Origin: Brachybacterium saurashtrense
Lineage (GTDB): Bacteria; Actinomycetota; Actinomycetes; Actinomycetales; Dermabacteraceae
Length of the DNA: 64,000 nucleotides
NCBI RefSeq assembly: GCF_003355475.1
Contig: NZ_CP031356.1
Coordinates: 1,860,001 to 1,924,000 of the forward strand
Direction of reading: 5' to 3'
Below the pieces are notes generated by a model. That model ran no database searches, was not told the DNA's origin, and saw only the letters and a program-made list of their open reading frames with translations. Positions 1 through 11,497 of the stretch are shown piece by piece. A program made the position numbers and the translations under genes. Each line of letters starts with the position of its first letter. Position 1 is the first letter of the stretch.

Positions 1-261
1 GGGCACGGGGGTGACCTCGACGGAGACGTCCGGGTTCGCCTCCTCGAAGCCCTTGATCAGCTCGGGCAGCTTCTCGCCCTCGGCGCCCATCGCCCAGACG
101 GTGAGGGAGCCGGTGGCCTCCCCCTCGGCAATCGGGGCGGCGGGCTCGGCGGCGCCGCTGCCGCCCTCCTCGGAGCGGCCGCAGGCGGCGAGCAGGCCGA
201 GGGCGGCGGCGGCGCCGAGGCCGGTGACGGTACGGCGGGTGGGTCGCGGGGTGGTGCTCAT
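1..261 (-). CDS. Sugar ABC transporter solute-binding lipoprotein (N-terminal part)
   Basis: First 87 codons of an exported solute-binding protein; the remainder lies beyond the left edge. The N-terminus has a twin arginine (RRTVTG, about residues 9-14), a hydrophobic stretch and a lipobox LLAAC with the acylated Cys at residue 27, then a Gly/Ser/Glu-rich linker. The following GSLTVWAMG and the segment predicting a first helix (KLPELIKGFEEANPDV) match the start of the family-1 extracellular binding fold used for sugars and oligosaccharides. The ATG overlaps the stop of the upstream lacI-type gene (ATGA), so the two are translationally coupled. Permease genes probably follow outside the window. 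The substrate cannot be told from this fragment. Confidence 0.82.
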   Translation of the reverse strand, partial: MSTTPRPTRRTVTGLGAAAALGLLAACGRSEEGGSGAAEPAAPIAEGEATGSLTVWAMGAEGEKLPELIKGFEEANPDVSVEVTPVP

Positions 262-1340
262 GAGATCTCCTCTGTGGTGGTGACGGTGCCGGCGGGGAGC
301 ACGGCGGGCGGTCGGGGGGTGGGGGCCGGGCAGCCGCAGGAGCTGCGCAGCACGAGGGACGAGTCGACGACGACGGGTTCCTGCACGGGGGCGCCGTCGA
401 TGCGGGCGGCGAGCCGACGGGCGGCCAGGCCGCCCAGGGCGGCCACGTCGTGACGCACGGTGGTAAGGCTCGGGGTGAGGTAGCGGGCGGTGAGGGTGTC
501 GTCCCAGCCGGTGACGGCGAGGTCCTCCCCCACGCGCACGCCGGCGGCGCTCAGGCGAGCGACGAGCGGGATCGCGAGCTCGTCATTGCCGCAGACGAGG
601 GCGTCGAGCCCGGCGAGCCCGCGACCGGCCAGCAGCCTGTCGGCCACGGCGTGACCGGCCTCCTCGACGGGCTCGGCCTCGAGGTGGGCCGCCGGGGCGA
701 GGCCCGCCTCCTGCAGCGCCTCGAGATGACCGCGGTGGCGCAGGCCCAGATCGGCGTCGTCCTCCGCGATGCCCACGAAGCCGATGCGCCGGCGGCCGTG
801 GGCGATCAGGTGCGCGGTGAGCTCGCGGGCGGTGCGCAGGTTCTGCGCGAAGAACGCATCGGCGCCTGCCAGACGGCGGCGGGCGACGGTGACGGTGGGG
901 CGCACGGCGGCGACCCGGGCCACGGCCGCGTCGTCCACGCCGCTGCGCGCCATGAAGGCGACGCCGTCCACGCGCCCCAGGAGGTCGCGCACGGACTCGG
1001 CGCGGGTGTCGGCGGGCGAGACGAGGTGGAGCACCACAGACAGGCCCAGCCGGGAGGCGGCGAGTTCGAAGCCCACCAGCAGCTGGGCGTAGTACGGGCC
1101 GTCGATGTGCGGCAGCACCACGCCGAGGGCCCGGCTGCGCCGCACGGCGAGGGCGCGGGCGGCGGCGGCCGGGACGTAGCGCAGCTCCTGGGCGGCGGCC
1201 AGCACGGCCTCGCGGGTGCGGGGGGCCACGCTGCCGCTGCCGGCGAAGGTGCGGCTCACGGTGGCGATGGAGACGCCGGCGCGCTCGGCCACCTGGTAGA
1301 TCGTGGCGCCGGAGGGCGCGGCGGGTTGCGGGGGTGCCAC
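258..1340 (-). CDS. LacI-family transcriptional regulator
   Basis: A 360-residue repressor. Residues 13-65 form the LacI helix-turn-helix and hinge (TIYQVAERAGVSIATVSRTF, then the minor-groove helix PAAAARALA). The rest is a periplasmic-binding-protein-like effector domain beginning RSRALGVVLPHIDGPYYAQLL and ending in the LacI signature region VTGWDDTLTARYLTPSLTTVRHD. The GTG start at 1340 is chosen because GGAGG lies 7 nt upstream. The gene overlaps the following solute-binding gene by 4 nt (ATGA), so it probably controls that uptake system, and two perfect LacI-type operators lie 78-120 bp upstream. The tail carries two close Cys (SCGC), of no known role. The effector is unknown. Confidence 0.93.
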   Translation of the reverse strand: MAPPQPAAPSGATIYQVAERAGVSIATVSRTFAGSGSVAPRTREAVLAAAQELRYVPAAAARALAVRRSRALGVVLPHIDGPYYAQLLVGFELAASRLGLSVVLHLVSPADTRAESVRDLLGRVDGVAFMARSGVDDAAVARVAAVRPTVTVARRRLAGADAFFAQNLRTARELTAHLIAHGRRRIGFVGIAEDDADLGLRHRGHLEALQEAGLAPAAHLEAEPVEEAGHAVADRLLAGRGLAGLDALVCGNDELAIPLVARLSAAGVRVGEDLAVTGWDDTLTARYLTPSLTTVRHDVAALGGLAARRLAARIDGAPVQEPVVVDSSLVLRSSCGCPAPTPRPPAVLPAGTVTTTEEIS

Positions 1341-1417
1341 GGTCGGTCCTCCTCGTCCTCGAGCAGCGGTGGGGGTCCGGTCCCGGGCGGCATCGTCCGG
1401 GTGGGACCAGCGCCAGA

Positions 1418-1460
1418 TGGAAGCGCTTACAGTTCGTGCGTCACACTGTAAGCGCTTCCA
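1418..1460. promoter_or_regulatory. Paired LacI-type operator
   Basis: Two 14-bp elements, TGGAAGCGCTTACA (1418-1431) and TGTAAGCGCTTCCA (1447-1460), are exact reverse complements of one another. Counting one more flanking base each, they form a 15/13/15 inverted repeat. Each element holds the AAGCGCTT core typical of LacI/CcpA-type operators. The centres are 29 bp apart, close to three helical turns. The position just upstream of the lacI-type gene suggests autoregulation of the regulator-transporter operon. Confidence 0.85.
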
Positions 1461-1537
1461 GTCCGGGATGGCAAGCCCTCCCCCCGAGGTCGGCTCGCTC
1501 GGGACGGCGGAGGGGGTGGTCGGCCGGCGCGCCGACC

Positions 1538-1672
1538 TGCTCAGAGGGTCTGACGCGCAGACGTGCTCAGAGGGTCGGACGCGCCGGCGTGCTCAGCACG
1601 TCGGACGCCCCCGGGCGTTCAGCAGGCTGGACACCCCTGGGGTTCAGCGCGTCGGAGGCACGGGACGCTCAG
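1538..1672. repeat. 26-bp degenerate tandem repeat downstream of hisD
   Basis: TCAG recurs at 1541, 1567, 1593, 1619, 1644 and 1669, so the period is 26, 26, 26, 25 and 25 bp. Each unit reads roughly TCAG, a variable triplet, GTCGGACGC and a GC-rich end. Several units contain small perfect hairpins (ACGCCC-CC-GGGCGT and ACCCC-T-GGGGT). The last unit starts on the hisD stop codon, so on the minus strand the array forms the 3' untranslated region of hisD. There are no spacers, so this is not a CRISPR. Confidence 0.75.
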
Positions 1673-3006
1673 CGGCGGAAGCGCACGTCGATCGCGTCCC
1701 CGTGGGAGGGCAGGCCCTCGGCATGGGCGAGCGCGGTGGCCGCGTCGCGCGCACCGGCGAGGGCGTCGCGGTCGTACTGCACCACGTGGATGCCGCGCAG
1801 GAAGGTCTGCACGCCCAGCCCGCCGGTGAAGCGCGAGGTGCCCCCGGTGGGCAGCACGTGGTTCGAGCCCGCGGCGTAGTCGCCGAGGCTCACCGGGCTG
1901 TGCGGGCCCACGAACACCGCCCCCGCATTGGTGACCCGGGCCGCGACCTCGGCGGCGTGCTCGGTGTGGATCTCCAGGTGCTCCGCGCCGTAGGCGTCCA
2001 CCACCGCGAGGCCCTGCGCGAGGTCCGCCACCAGCACGGCGCCGCTCTGCTCCCCGCGCAGCGAGGTCGCGATGCGCTCGTGGTGCGCGGCCGCGGGCAC
2101 CTGGGCGGCCAGCTCCGCCTCGACGGCCTCGACGAGGGCGGGCGAGTCGGTGACCAGCACGCTCGCCGCCAGCGGATCGTGCTCGGCCTGGGAGATGAGG
2201 TCTGCGGCGACGAAGGCGGGATCCGCCGTGTGATCGGCGAGGATCGCGATCTCGGTGGGGCCCGCCTCGGCATCGATGCCCACCCGCCCGCGCACCAGGC
2301 GCTTGGCGGCGGCGACGTACACGTTGCCGGGCCCGGTGACCAGGTCCACGCCGGCCAGGGCCGTCCCGTCCCCGAGATCCTCGGCGCCGTGGGCGAGCAG
2401 GGCGATCGCCTGGGCACCGCCGGCGGCGAGCACCTCGGTGACCCCCAGCAGCGCGCAGGCGGCGAGGATCGTGGGGTGCGGCAGGCCGCCGAACTCCTTC
2501 TGGGGCGGGGAGGCCAGCACGATCTGCTCCACCCCGGCGGTCTGGGCGGGCACCACGTTCATCACCACGGAGCTGGGCAGCACGGCCCGCCCTCCGGGCA
2601 CGTACAGGCCCACCCGTCGCACGGGCACCCAGCGCTGGGTCACGGTGCCCCCGGGCACCACCTGCACCGTCTCGTCGCGCCGCACCTGGGCGGCGTCGAC
2701 CCTCCGCACCCGCGCGATCGACTCCTCGAGCGCGGCGCGGATCGCCGGATCGAGCTCGGCGAGCGCCCGGTCGAGCGCCTCCTGCGGCACGCGCAGATGC
2801 TCGGGCCGGATGCCGTCGAAGCGCTCGGAGGCCTCGAGCACGGCCTCGGCGCCGCGGGCGGCGACGGCCTCCACCACGGGCCGGACGGCGTCGGCGGCGG
2901 CGTCCACGTCCAGCGCGGCGCGCGGCAGCGCCGCCGTGAGCTCGGCGACGGTGAGGGTGCGGGCGCGCAGGTCGGTCGTGGCCAGGAACGGGGCAGGGGC
3001 GGACAT
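1669..3006 (-). CDS. hisD: Histidinol dehydrogenase
   Basis: Cytosolic Zn enzyme that oxidises L-histidinol to L-histidine in two NAD-dependent steps, the last step of histidine synthesis. The 445-residue length is normal for the family. Motifs: GLYVPGG at 133-139, the [16 protein letters not shown] block at 221-236, zinc ligands in ISQAEHD (Gln273, His276), the AEHLEIH block at 341-347 with its catalytic His/Glu, and [13 protein letters not shown] at 375-387. The ATG at 3006 follows a TAGACT -10 box by 6 nt, so the mRNA is probably leaderless. No other his gene is adjacent in the window. The 3' end runs into the 26-bp repeat. Confidence 0.97.
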   Translation of the reverse strand: MSAPAPFLATTDLRARTLTVAELTAALPRAALDVDAAADAVRPVVEAVAARGAEAVLEASERFDGIRPEHLRVPQEALDRALAELDPAIRAALEESIARVRRVDAAQVRRDETVQVVPGGTVTQRWVPVRRVGLYVPGGRAVLPSSVVMNVVPAQTAGVEQIVLASPPQKEFGGLPHPTILAACALLGVTEVLAAGGAQAIALLAHGAEDLGDGTALAGVDLVTGPGNVYVAAAKRLVRGRVGIDAEAGPTEIAILADHTADPAFVAADLISQAEHDPLAASVLVTDSPALVEAVEAELAAQVPAAAHHERIATSLRGEQSGAVLVADLAQGLAVVDAYGAEHLEIHTEHAAEVAARVTNAGAVFVGPHSPVSLGDYAAGSNHVLPTGGTSRFTGGLGVQTFLRGIHVVQYDRDALAGARDAATALAHAEGLPSHGDAIDVRFRR

Positions 3007-3215
3007 GCCCCCAGTCTAGGAGCGCCGCGGGTCCCGGGCACTCCGCGACCGACGGGCGGGAGCGGCGCGGGCGGGAGGCGCGGGCGTCGGTCCGAGGCGC
3101 AGGCGTCGGCGGCAGGCGCGGCACAGGATCGCGGGGCCGGACCGGACGGCGAGGCGGGCACGCCGCGCCCTCTCGGTCTGCGTCGTGGCGCGCACGGCGG
3201 GCTAGGGTCGTCCCC

Positions 3216-4043
3216 GTGCTTCTCGCCTTCCTTCTCACGCTCGTCGCCGGCGGCGCCACCAGCATCGGCGCCGCGCTCGGCGTGCTCGGCCGCGGCACCA
3301 GCCCGAAGGCGCTGGCGGGCGGGCTGGGGCTCTCCGCCGGTGTGATGCTGTACGTCTCCTTCGTGGAGCTGCTGCCCGAAGGGGTGCGGGTGCTCTCCGG
3401 CGGCACCGCCGATGCCCGAGGGACCGCCCTGGGGGTGCTCGCGTTCTTCGTGGGCATCGCGGTGATCGCCGTCATCGATCGGCTGGTGCCCGAAGCGGTG
3501 AGCCCGCACGAGTTGGCCGGCCGCATGGAGGGCAGCCACGGCCATGCCGAGCTGCGCGATCCCGAGGAGCAGGCGGCCGACAGGATGCTGCGCGCCCGCC
3601 TGCTGCGCACCGGCGCGGTCACCGCGATCGCGCTCGCCGTGCACAACGTCCCCGAGGGCTTCGCGACCTTCGTCGCCGCCCTGCAGGCCCCCGAGGTGGC
3701 GCTGCCCGTGGTCGCGGCGATCGCGCTGCACAACATCCCGGAGGGCCTCGCCGTGGCGGTGCCGGTGCGGCGCGCCACCGGCTCGCGCGCGAAGGCGTTC
3801 TGGCTCGCCACCATGACGGGACTGGCCGAACCGGTGGGCGCCGTGATCGGATTCCTGCTCCTGGCCCCCCTGCTCAGCGGGGACGCGATGGGGGCGATCC
3901 TCGCCGGCGTCGCCGGGGTGATGGTGTTCGTCTCCCTCGACGAGCTGCTGCCCGCGGCGGAGGAGACCGGCGAGCACCACACCGTGATCTACTCCCTGAT
4001 CGCCGGGATGGCCGTCATGGCCGCCACCCTGCTGGTGCTGTGA
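3216..4043 (+). CDS. ZIP-family divalent metal transporter (ZupT-like)
   Basis: A 275-residue integral membrane protein with about eight transmembrane segments, importing zinc or other divalent metals (Fe, Mn) into the cytosol. The two metal-binding helices carry the family signatures HNVPEGFATF (143-152) and HNIPEGLAVAVP (172-183), matching the ZupT branch. A His/Glu-rich loop between helices 3 and 4 (SPHELAGRMEGSHGHAEL, around 96-113) is typical of the variable cytoplasmic loop. The GTG start at 3216 lies 7 nt after TAGGGT, a leaderless-type arrangement. A small lipoprotein gene follows 10 nt downstream and may be cotranscribed. The metal preference cannot be told from sequence. Confidence 0.9.
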   Translation: MLLAFLLTLVAGGATSIGAALGVLGRGTSPKALAGGLGLSAGVMLYVSFVELLPEGVRVLSGGTADARGTALGVLAFFVGIAVIAVIDRLVPEAVSPHELAGRMEGSHGHAELRDPEEQAADRMLRARLLRTGAVTAIALAVHNVPEGFATFVAALQAPEVALPVVAAIALHNIPEGLAVAVPVRRATGSRAKAFWLATMTGLAEPVGAVIGFLLLAPLLSGDAMGAILAGVAGVMVFVSLDELLPAAEETGEHHTVIYSLIAGMAVMAATLLVL

Positions 4044-4053
4044 GGCCGGCGCC

Positions 4054-7588
<3,535 letters not shown>

Positions 7589-7605
7589 CCCGCTGAGCTC
7601 TGCTC

Positions 7606-7645
7606 GACGCCGGCCCGATCGCTCCTGCGCGGTCGGGCCGGCGTC
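7606..7645 (+). terminator. Terminator hairpin after icd
   Basis: GACGCCGGCCCGA (7606-7618) and TCGGGCCGGCGTC (7633-7645) form a perfect 13-bp stem with a 14-nt loop, 18 bp after the icd stop. There is no clear T-run. Confidence 0.75.
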
Positions 7646-7695
7646 CCGCGTCCGCCACCGCCTCGCCGCCCCGCCCCTCGACCCGGAGGTCTCCC

Positions 7696-8484
7696 GTGCC
7701 CGTCATCCCCTCCCCCGTCGACGGCGTCGACCTGCGCTACGACGTCTCCGGGGACGGCCCGCCGCTGGTGCTGCTGCACGGCTCCGTGCTCTCCCGCGCG
7801 ATCTGGCGCGGGCTCGGATACCTCGCCCCGCTCGCCGCCGAGCAGACCGTGCTGCGCCTGGACCTGCGCGGGCACGGCCTCTCGGGCACGCCCCACGACC
7901 CCGCCGCGTACACGCAGGAGGTGTTCGTCGAGGACCTGCTCGCGGTCCTCGACGCCGAGGGGATCGGGCGGGCCGCGCTGCTGGGCTACTCCCTCGGGGC
8001 ACGGATCGCGCTGAGCACCGCGCTGGCCCACCCCGACCGCGTGTCCCGCCTGGTGAGCCTGGGCGGCTCCGCCTCCGCCCAGCGGGGCGCGGTGGACGCG
8101 GTGTTCTTCCCCGGCGTGATCGAGGCCGTGCGGGACGGGGGCATGGAGGCGTTCTGCGCCGGGCAGGGGCTCAGCCCCGGGGTCGACGGCCGTCGAGCGC
8201 GCGCCACCCGCACCGCCTTCCTCGCCGCGGACCCCCTCGCGATCGCGGCGCTGCTGGCCGCGACCGACGCCACCGACGCCGTGCCGGATCACGCGCTCGC
8301 CGACTGCTCCGTGCCCGCGCTGTGGATGGCCGGGAGCGAGGACCATCCCCGCCACGAGGAGTCCCGCCGCGCCGCCGCACTCATGCCGGACGCGGAGTTC
8401 GTCTCGCTGCCCGGCCGGGACCACGGCGGCACCCTTGCCACGGCCGACGAGGTGCTCGCGCACGTGCTCCCGTTCCTGCGCTGA
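7696..8484 (+). CDS. Alpha/beta-fold hydrolase
   Basis: A 262-residue cytosolic serine hydrolase of unknown substrate. The oxyanion motif LLHGS is at 26-30, the nucleophile elbow GYSLG at 97-101 (Ser99), the acid Asp216 in GSEDHP, and the catalytic His243 in GRDHGG. The cap region (about 125-190) is short. The GTG start at 7696 has GGAGG about 7 nt upstream. It lies alone between icd and a convergent permease gene. Esterase, lactonase and C-C hydrolase activities are all possible for this family. Confidence 0.88.
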   Translation: MPVIPSPVDGVDLRYDVSGDGPPLVLLHGSVLSRAIWRGLGYLAPLAAEQTVLRLDLRGHGLSGTPHDPAAYTQEVFVEDLLAVLDAEGIGRAALLGYSLGARIALSTALAHPDRVSRLVSLGGSASAQRGAVDAVFFPGVIEAVRDGGMEAFCAGQGLSPGVDGRRARATRTAFLAADPLAIAALLAATDATDAVPDHALADCSVPALWMAGSEDHPRHEESRRAAALMPDAEFVSLPGRDHGGTLATADEVLAHVLPFLR

Positions 8485-8566
8485 GACCTCGCTCCCCGCG
8501 CTCCGTCCCGGCGGGCCGTCGCCCGTCCGCTCCCCTCGGGCCGTGCCGCCCGCCCCTCCGGTGAGC

Positions 8567-9376
8567 TCAGAGCACCTGGCGCACCAGGGCGATCAGCGCG
8601 ACCGCCACGATGATCCCACGCAGCAGCCACTCCGGCATCCGCTTGGCCAGGTGCGCCCCGAAGTAGCCGCCCAGCAGCGCGCCCACCGCGATCGCGGCGG
8701 TGGCGAGCCACACCACCTCCACCCCCAGCACCAGGTGCGCGACGAGGTAGACGAGGGCGGCGGCGAGGTTCACCACCAGGCTCAGCAGGTTCTTGATGCT
8801 GTTGACCGATCCCATCGCGCGGCCGGTGAAGGTGCCCAGCACGCCCAGGTACAGCACTCCCTGGGCAGCGGTGAAGTACCCGCCGTACACGGAGGCCCCG
8901 CCCATCGCGGCCACGAGCGCCGGTGAGCGGTACGGGCTGCGCTCCGGTGCGGAGGCACCGCTGCCCCGCCGGCGGGCAGCACGCCGCTCGCTGCGGGCGC
9001 GCAGCGCCGCCGTGAGCCGCTTCTGGAACAGCACCATCGCCAGCGCCACCACGATGAGGATCGGCACCACCACGTCGAGCGCCGCGACCGGGGAGGCCAA
9101 CAGCAGCAGCGCGCCGGCCGTGGCGCACACCGCGGTGACCAGCACCAGCGGTCCCAGGTTCCCGCGCTCCCGGGCGATCTCGCGGCGGTACCCGTAGGTG
9201 GAGCCGAGGGTGGAGAACAGGATCCCGATCGTGTTGGTGCGCACCGCGGTGCCGGGCGGGATGCCCAGGGCGAGCAGCACCGGCAGGGTGAGCAGGGACC
9301 CGGAGCCCACCGCGGCGTTGATGGCGCCGGCCAGGGTGCCCAGGGCGAGCAGGACGAGCAGCGAGAGGGGTTCCAC
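8567..9376 (-). CDS. TauE/SafE-family membrane permease
   Basis: 269 residues with about eight transmembrane segments. The first helix GTLAGAINAAVGSGSLLTLP and the second repeat MGGASVYGGYFTAAQGVLYL carry the duplicated Gly-rich signatures of the TauE/SafE (DUF81) family, which exports sulfite or sulfoacetate in characterised members. A basic loop (SERRAARRRGSG, about 129-140) separates the two halves. The GTG start at 9376 lies 8 nt after a TAGGGT box. No sulfur-metabolism gene is adjacent, so the substrate is open. Confidence 0.85.
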   Translation of the reverse strand: MEPLSLLVLLALGTLAGAINAAVGSGSLLTLPVLLALGIPPGTAVRTNTIGILFSTLGSTYGYRREIARERGNLGPLVLVTAVCATAGALLLLASPVAALDVVVPILIVVALAMVLFQKRLTAALRARSERRAARRRGSGASAPERSPYRSPALVAAMGGASVYGGYFTAAQGVLYLGVLGTFTGRAMGSVNSIKNLLSLVVNLAAALVYLVAHLVLGVEVVWLATAAIAVGALLGGYFGAHLAKRMPEWLLRGIIVAVALIALVRQVL

Positions 9377-9441
9377 GACCGTCGACCCTATCGGCGATCC
9401 GCGCCGGCTCGGGGCGCGGGTCGCGGTGCGGTCGGCTCAGC

Positions 9442-9828
9442 TCAGCGCCCGTGCTCCTCCAGCACGTCGCGCAGCACCTGGGCGTGGTTGTGCGCGGTGT
9501 CCTTCGCGGCGTAGAGGAGCACGAGGGTGCTCGCGCCCGCCTGCCGCGTGCGCTCCAGCAGCTCGCCGGCGGCATCGCCGGTCTCGAGCTCCTGCCGGTA
9601 GCGCGCGGCGAACTCCTCGAAGTCCAGCTCGCCGTGGTGGAAGGCGGTGCGCAGCGCCGTGCTGGGGGTGACGTCCTTGTCCCACTCGTCGTGGGCGAGG
9701 CGCTCCTTCTTCACCCCGCGCGGCCACAGCCTGTCCACCAGCACCCGGCGCTCCCCCGGGGCGGGGCCGTGCTCGTCCAGCACATCGTGCACGCGCTCGA
9801 GGCGGATCGTGAGGGGGGGGGCGGTCAT
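9442..9828 (-). CDS. DUF488 family protein
   Basis: 128 residues. Contains the family blocks RVLVDRLWPRGVKKERL (about 28-44), WDKDVTPSTALRTAFHH and LVLLYAAKDTAHNHAQVL of DUF488 (YeaO type), a small cytosolic family without an established function. The ATG at 9828 has GGAAGG 6 nt upstream, which rules out the longer in-frame extension. It is probably transcribed with, or read from, the tpx region, though two hairpins lie between them. Confidence 0.85.
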   Translation of the reverse strand: MTAPPLTIRLERVHDVLDEHGPAPGERRVLVDRLWPRGVKKERLAHDEWDKDVTPSTALRTAFHHGELDFEEFAARYRQELETGDAAGELLERTRQAGASTLVLLYAAKDTAHNHAQVLRDVLEEHGR

Positions 9829-9850
9829 CGTGGTCCTTCCGTGGCGGGGT

Positions 9851-9868
9851 GCTCCCGGGGCCGGGAGC
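9851..9868 (-). terminator. Hairpin between tpx and the DUF488 gene
   Basis: GCTCCCGG (9851-9858) and CCGGGAGC (9861-9868) form a perfect 8-bp stem around GG. It follows a larger hairpin and may add to termination of tpx transcription. Confidence 0.55.
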
Positions 9869-9870
9869 AA

Positions 9871-9910
9871 CAGGGCCCGGCGCCCGCCGTGAGGCGTGCA
9901 CCGGGCCCTG
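9871..9910 (-). terminator. Terminator hairpin after tpx
   Basis: CAGGGCCCGG (9871-9880) and CCGGGCCCTG (9901-9910) form a perfect 10-bp stem 17 bp past the tpx stop; the loop holds a further GCC/GGC pairing. Confidence 0.7.
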
Positions 9911-9926
9911 GGGAGGCAGGAGCGGC

Positions 9927-10424
9927 TCAGGCGAGGACGGCCCGGGCGGCCTCGTAGTCGGGCTCCTCGGAGACCTCGGCGACCTGCTCGGTGTACACCA
10001 CGGAGCCGTCGGCGTCGGTGATCACCACGGCGCGGGAGAGCAGACCGGCCAGCGGGCCGTCCGCCATGGTCACGCCGAAGTCCTCGCCGAAGGAGGAGCG
10101 GAAGGCGGAGCCGGTGACGACGTTCTCGATGCCCTCGGCGCCGCAAAAGCGGGCCTGCGCGAAGGGCAGGTCCTTCGAGACGCAGACGACGACGGTGTTC
10201 TCGAGGCCGGCGGCGAGCTCGTTGAACTTCCGCACGCTCATCGCGCAGGTGCCGGTGTCCAGCGAGGGGAAGATGTTCAGCACCACGCGCTTGCCGGCGA
10301 GGTCCGCGCTGGTGACGGCGCCGAGGTCCTGGCCGACGAGCTCGAAGGCCGGGAGGGCGGTGCCGGTCGCGGGCAGCTCGCCGACGGTGGTGACGGGGGC
10401 GTTCTTGAAGGTGATGGAAGCCAT
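9927..10424 (-). CDS. tpx: Thiol peroxidase Tpx
   Basis: 165-residue atypical 2-Cys peroxiredoxin that reduces alkyl and hydrogen peroxides using thioredoxin. The peroxidatic Cys60 lies in FPSLDTGTCAMSVRKFN and the resolving Cys94 in FAQARFCGAEG, the same spacing as in E. coli Tpx (Cys61/Cys95); the extra Cys81 is also shared with that enzyme. Start at 10424 chosen because GGGGG precedes it and the N-terminus (MASITFKNAPVTTVGELP) fits homologues. Cytosolic, single-gene unit with a hairpin downstream. Confidence 0.97.
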   Translation of the reverse strand: MASITFKNAPVTTVGELPATGTALPAFELVGQDLGAVTSADLAGKRVVLNIFPSLDTGTCAMSVRKFNELAAGLENTVVVCVSKDLPFAQARFCGAEGIENVVTGSAFRSSFGEDFGVTMADGPLAGLLSRAVVITDADGSVVYTEQVAEVSEEPDYEAARAVLA

Positions 10425-10478
10425 GCCCCCATCATCGACGCGGGATCGCGCTGACACAAGCCACGCTCGCCGAGGCGC

Positions 10479-11375
10479 TCACTCCATCGTCGCGCGCAGT
10501 CGCCCGACCTGCTCGTCGATGTCGAAGTCCGCCGCAGGCCACTGCGGGTCGATCTCTCGCAGCGCGTCGATCAGCAGCTGCTGCACGGCGATCCGCGCGT
10601 ACCACTTGCGGTCGGCGGGAACCACGTGCCACGGCGCTCCGACGGTGGAGGTGGCGCGCAGCGCGCGGGTGTAGGCGTCCATGTAGTCGTCCCAGTGCTC
10701 ACGCTCGTCGACGTCGCCCGGGTTGTACTTCCAGTGCTTGTCGGGGCGTTCGAGCCGCTCCATGAGCCGCTCGCCCTGCTCCTCGTGGGAGACGTGGAGC
10801 ATGACCTTCACGACCGTCGTCCCCGCGGCGGCGAGCTCCCGCTCGAAGGCGTTGATCGCCGTGTACCGGGCGCGGATCTCCTTCGCGTCGGCCCAGCCGT
10901 GGACGCGGTGGATCAGCACGTCCTCGTACTGGGAGCGGTCGAACACGCCGATCGTCCCCGGGGCGGGGGCGTGCGGGCGGATCCGCCACAGGAAGTCGTG
11001 CTCCTTCTCCTCCGCGGTGGGCGCCTTGAACGCGGTGATCTCCACCCCCTGCGGATCCACGCTGCCCACCACGTGGCGCATGATCCCGCCCTTGCCGGAG
11101 GTGTCCATGCCCTGCACGATCAGCAGCACGGAGCGGCCGTCCGCCGCGCCGTGGTGGGCGGCGTAGAGCCGCTCCTGGAGTTCGTCGAGTTCCGCATCCC
11201 GAGCGAGCAGGAACTCCCGTCCCTCCGCCTTCTTCCCGGAGAAGCCGGGAGTGGCGCGCGGGTCGAAGTCCCGCACGTCACCCTTCCAGTCGTTCGCGAG
11301 GGGGAAGCCGCGAGGCGCCGGCGCCTCGGGACTCGTGGTGGACGCATTCTTGGAGGACTTCTTCGACTTCGCCAT
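10479..11375 (-). CDS. ppk2: Polyphosphate kinase 2 family protein
   Basis: 298 residues. PPK2 enzymes transfer phosphate between polyphosphate and nucleotides in the cytosol. Visible motifs: Walker A GMDTSGKGG (89-97), Walker B region FDRSQYEDVL with Asp146, and the lid RPDKHWKYNPGD (210-221). The N-terminal 20 residues are Lys/Ser/Thr-rich and probably disordered. One-domain length and the TSGKGG loop indicate PPK2; whether it phosphorylates NDPs (class I) or NMPs (class II/III) cannot be decided here. The ATG at 11375 lies 7 nt after TACGCT, a leaderless arrangement. Confidence 0.93.
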   Translation of the reverse strand: MAKSKKSSKNASTTSPEAPAPRGFPLANDWKGDVRDFDPRATPGFSGKKAEGREFLLARDAELDELQERLYAAHHGAADGRSVLLIVQGMDTSGKGGIMRHVVGSVDPQGVEITAFKAPTAEEKEHDFLWRIRPHAPAPGTIGVFDRSQYEDVLIHRVHGWADAKEIRARYTAINAFERELAAAGTTVVKVMLHVSHEEQGERLMERLERPDKHWKYNPGDVDEREHWDDYMDAYTRALRATSTVGAPWHVVPADRKWYARIAVQQLLIDALREIDPQWPAADFDIDEQVGRLRATME

Positions 11376-11497
11376 GTGCAGGAGCGTAGCGGGCGCAGCG
11401 CGCAGCGGGGGTGACGACGGGCGCAGCCCGCCGGAGGGGCCCGCGGGAGGACGGGGCGCGCTTGACCGCGAGGGGTCGGGGGCGGAAGTGTCGGGGG

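Noticed and set aside
1538-1672. CRISPR array
   Set aside because: The units are contiguous and degenerate, with no unique spacers and no cas genes nearby.
1303-3345. 680-residue plus-strand reading frame
   Set aside because: Antisense to lacI-type and hisD genes; composition is Gly/Arg/Ala/His-rich with no domain, typical of shadow frames in GC-rich DNA.
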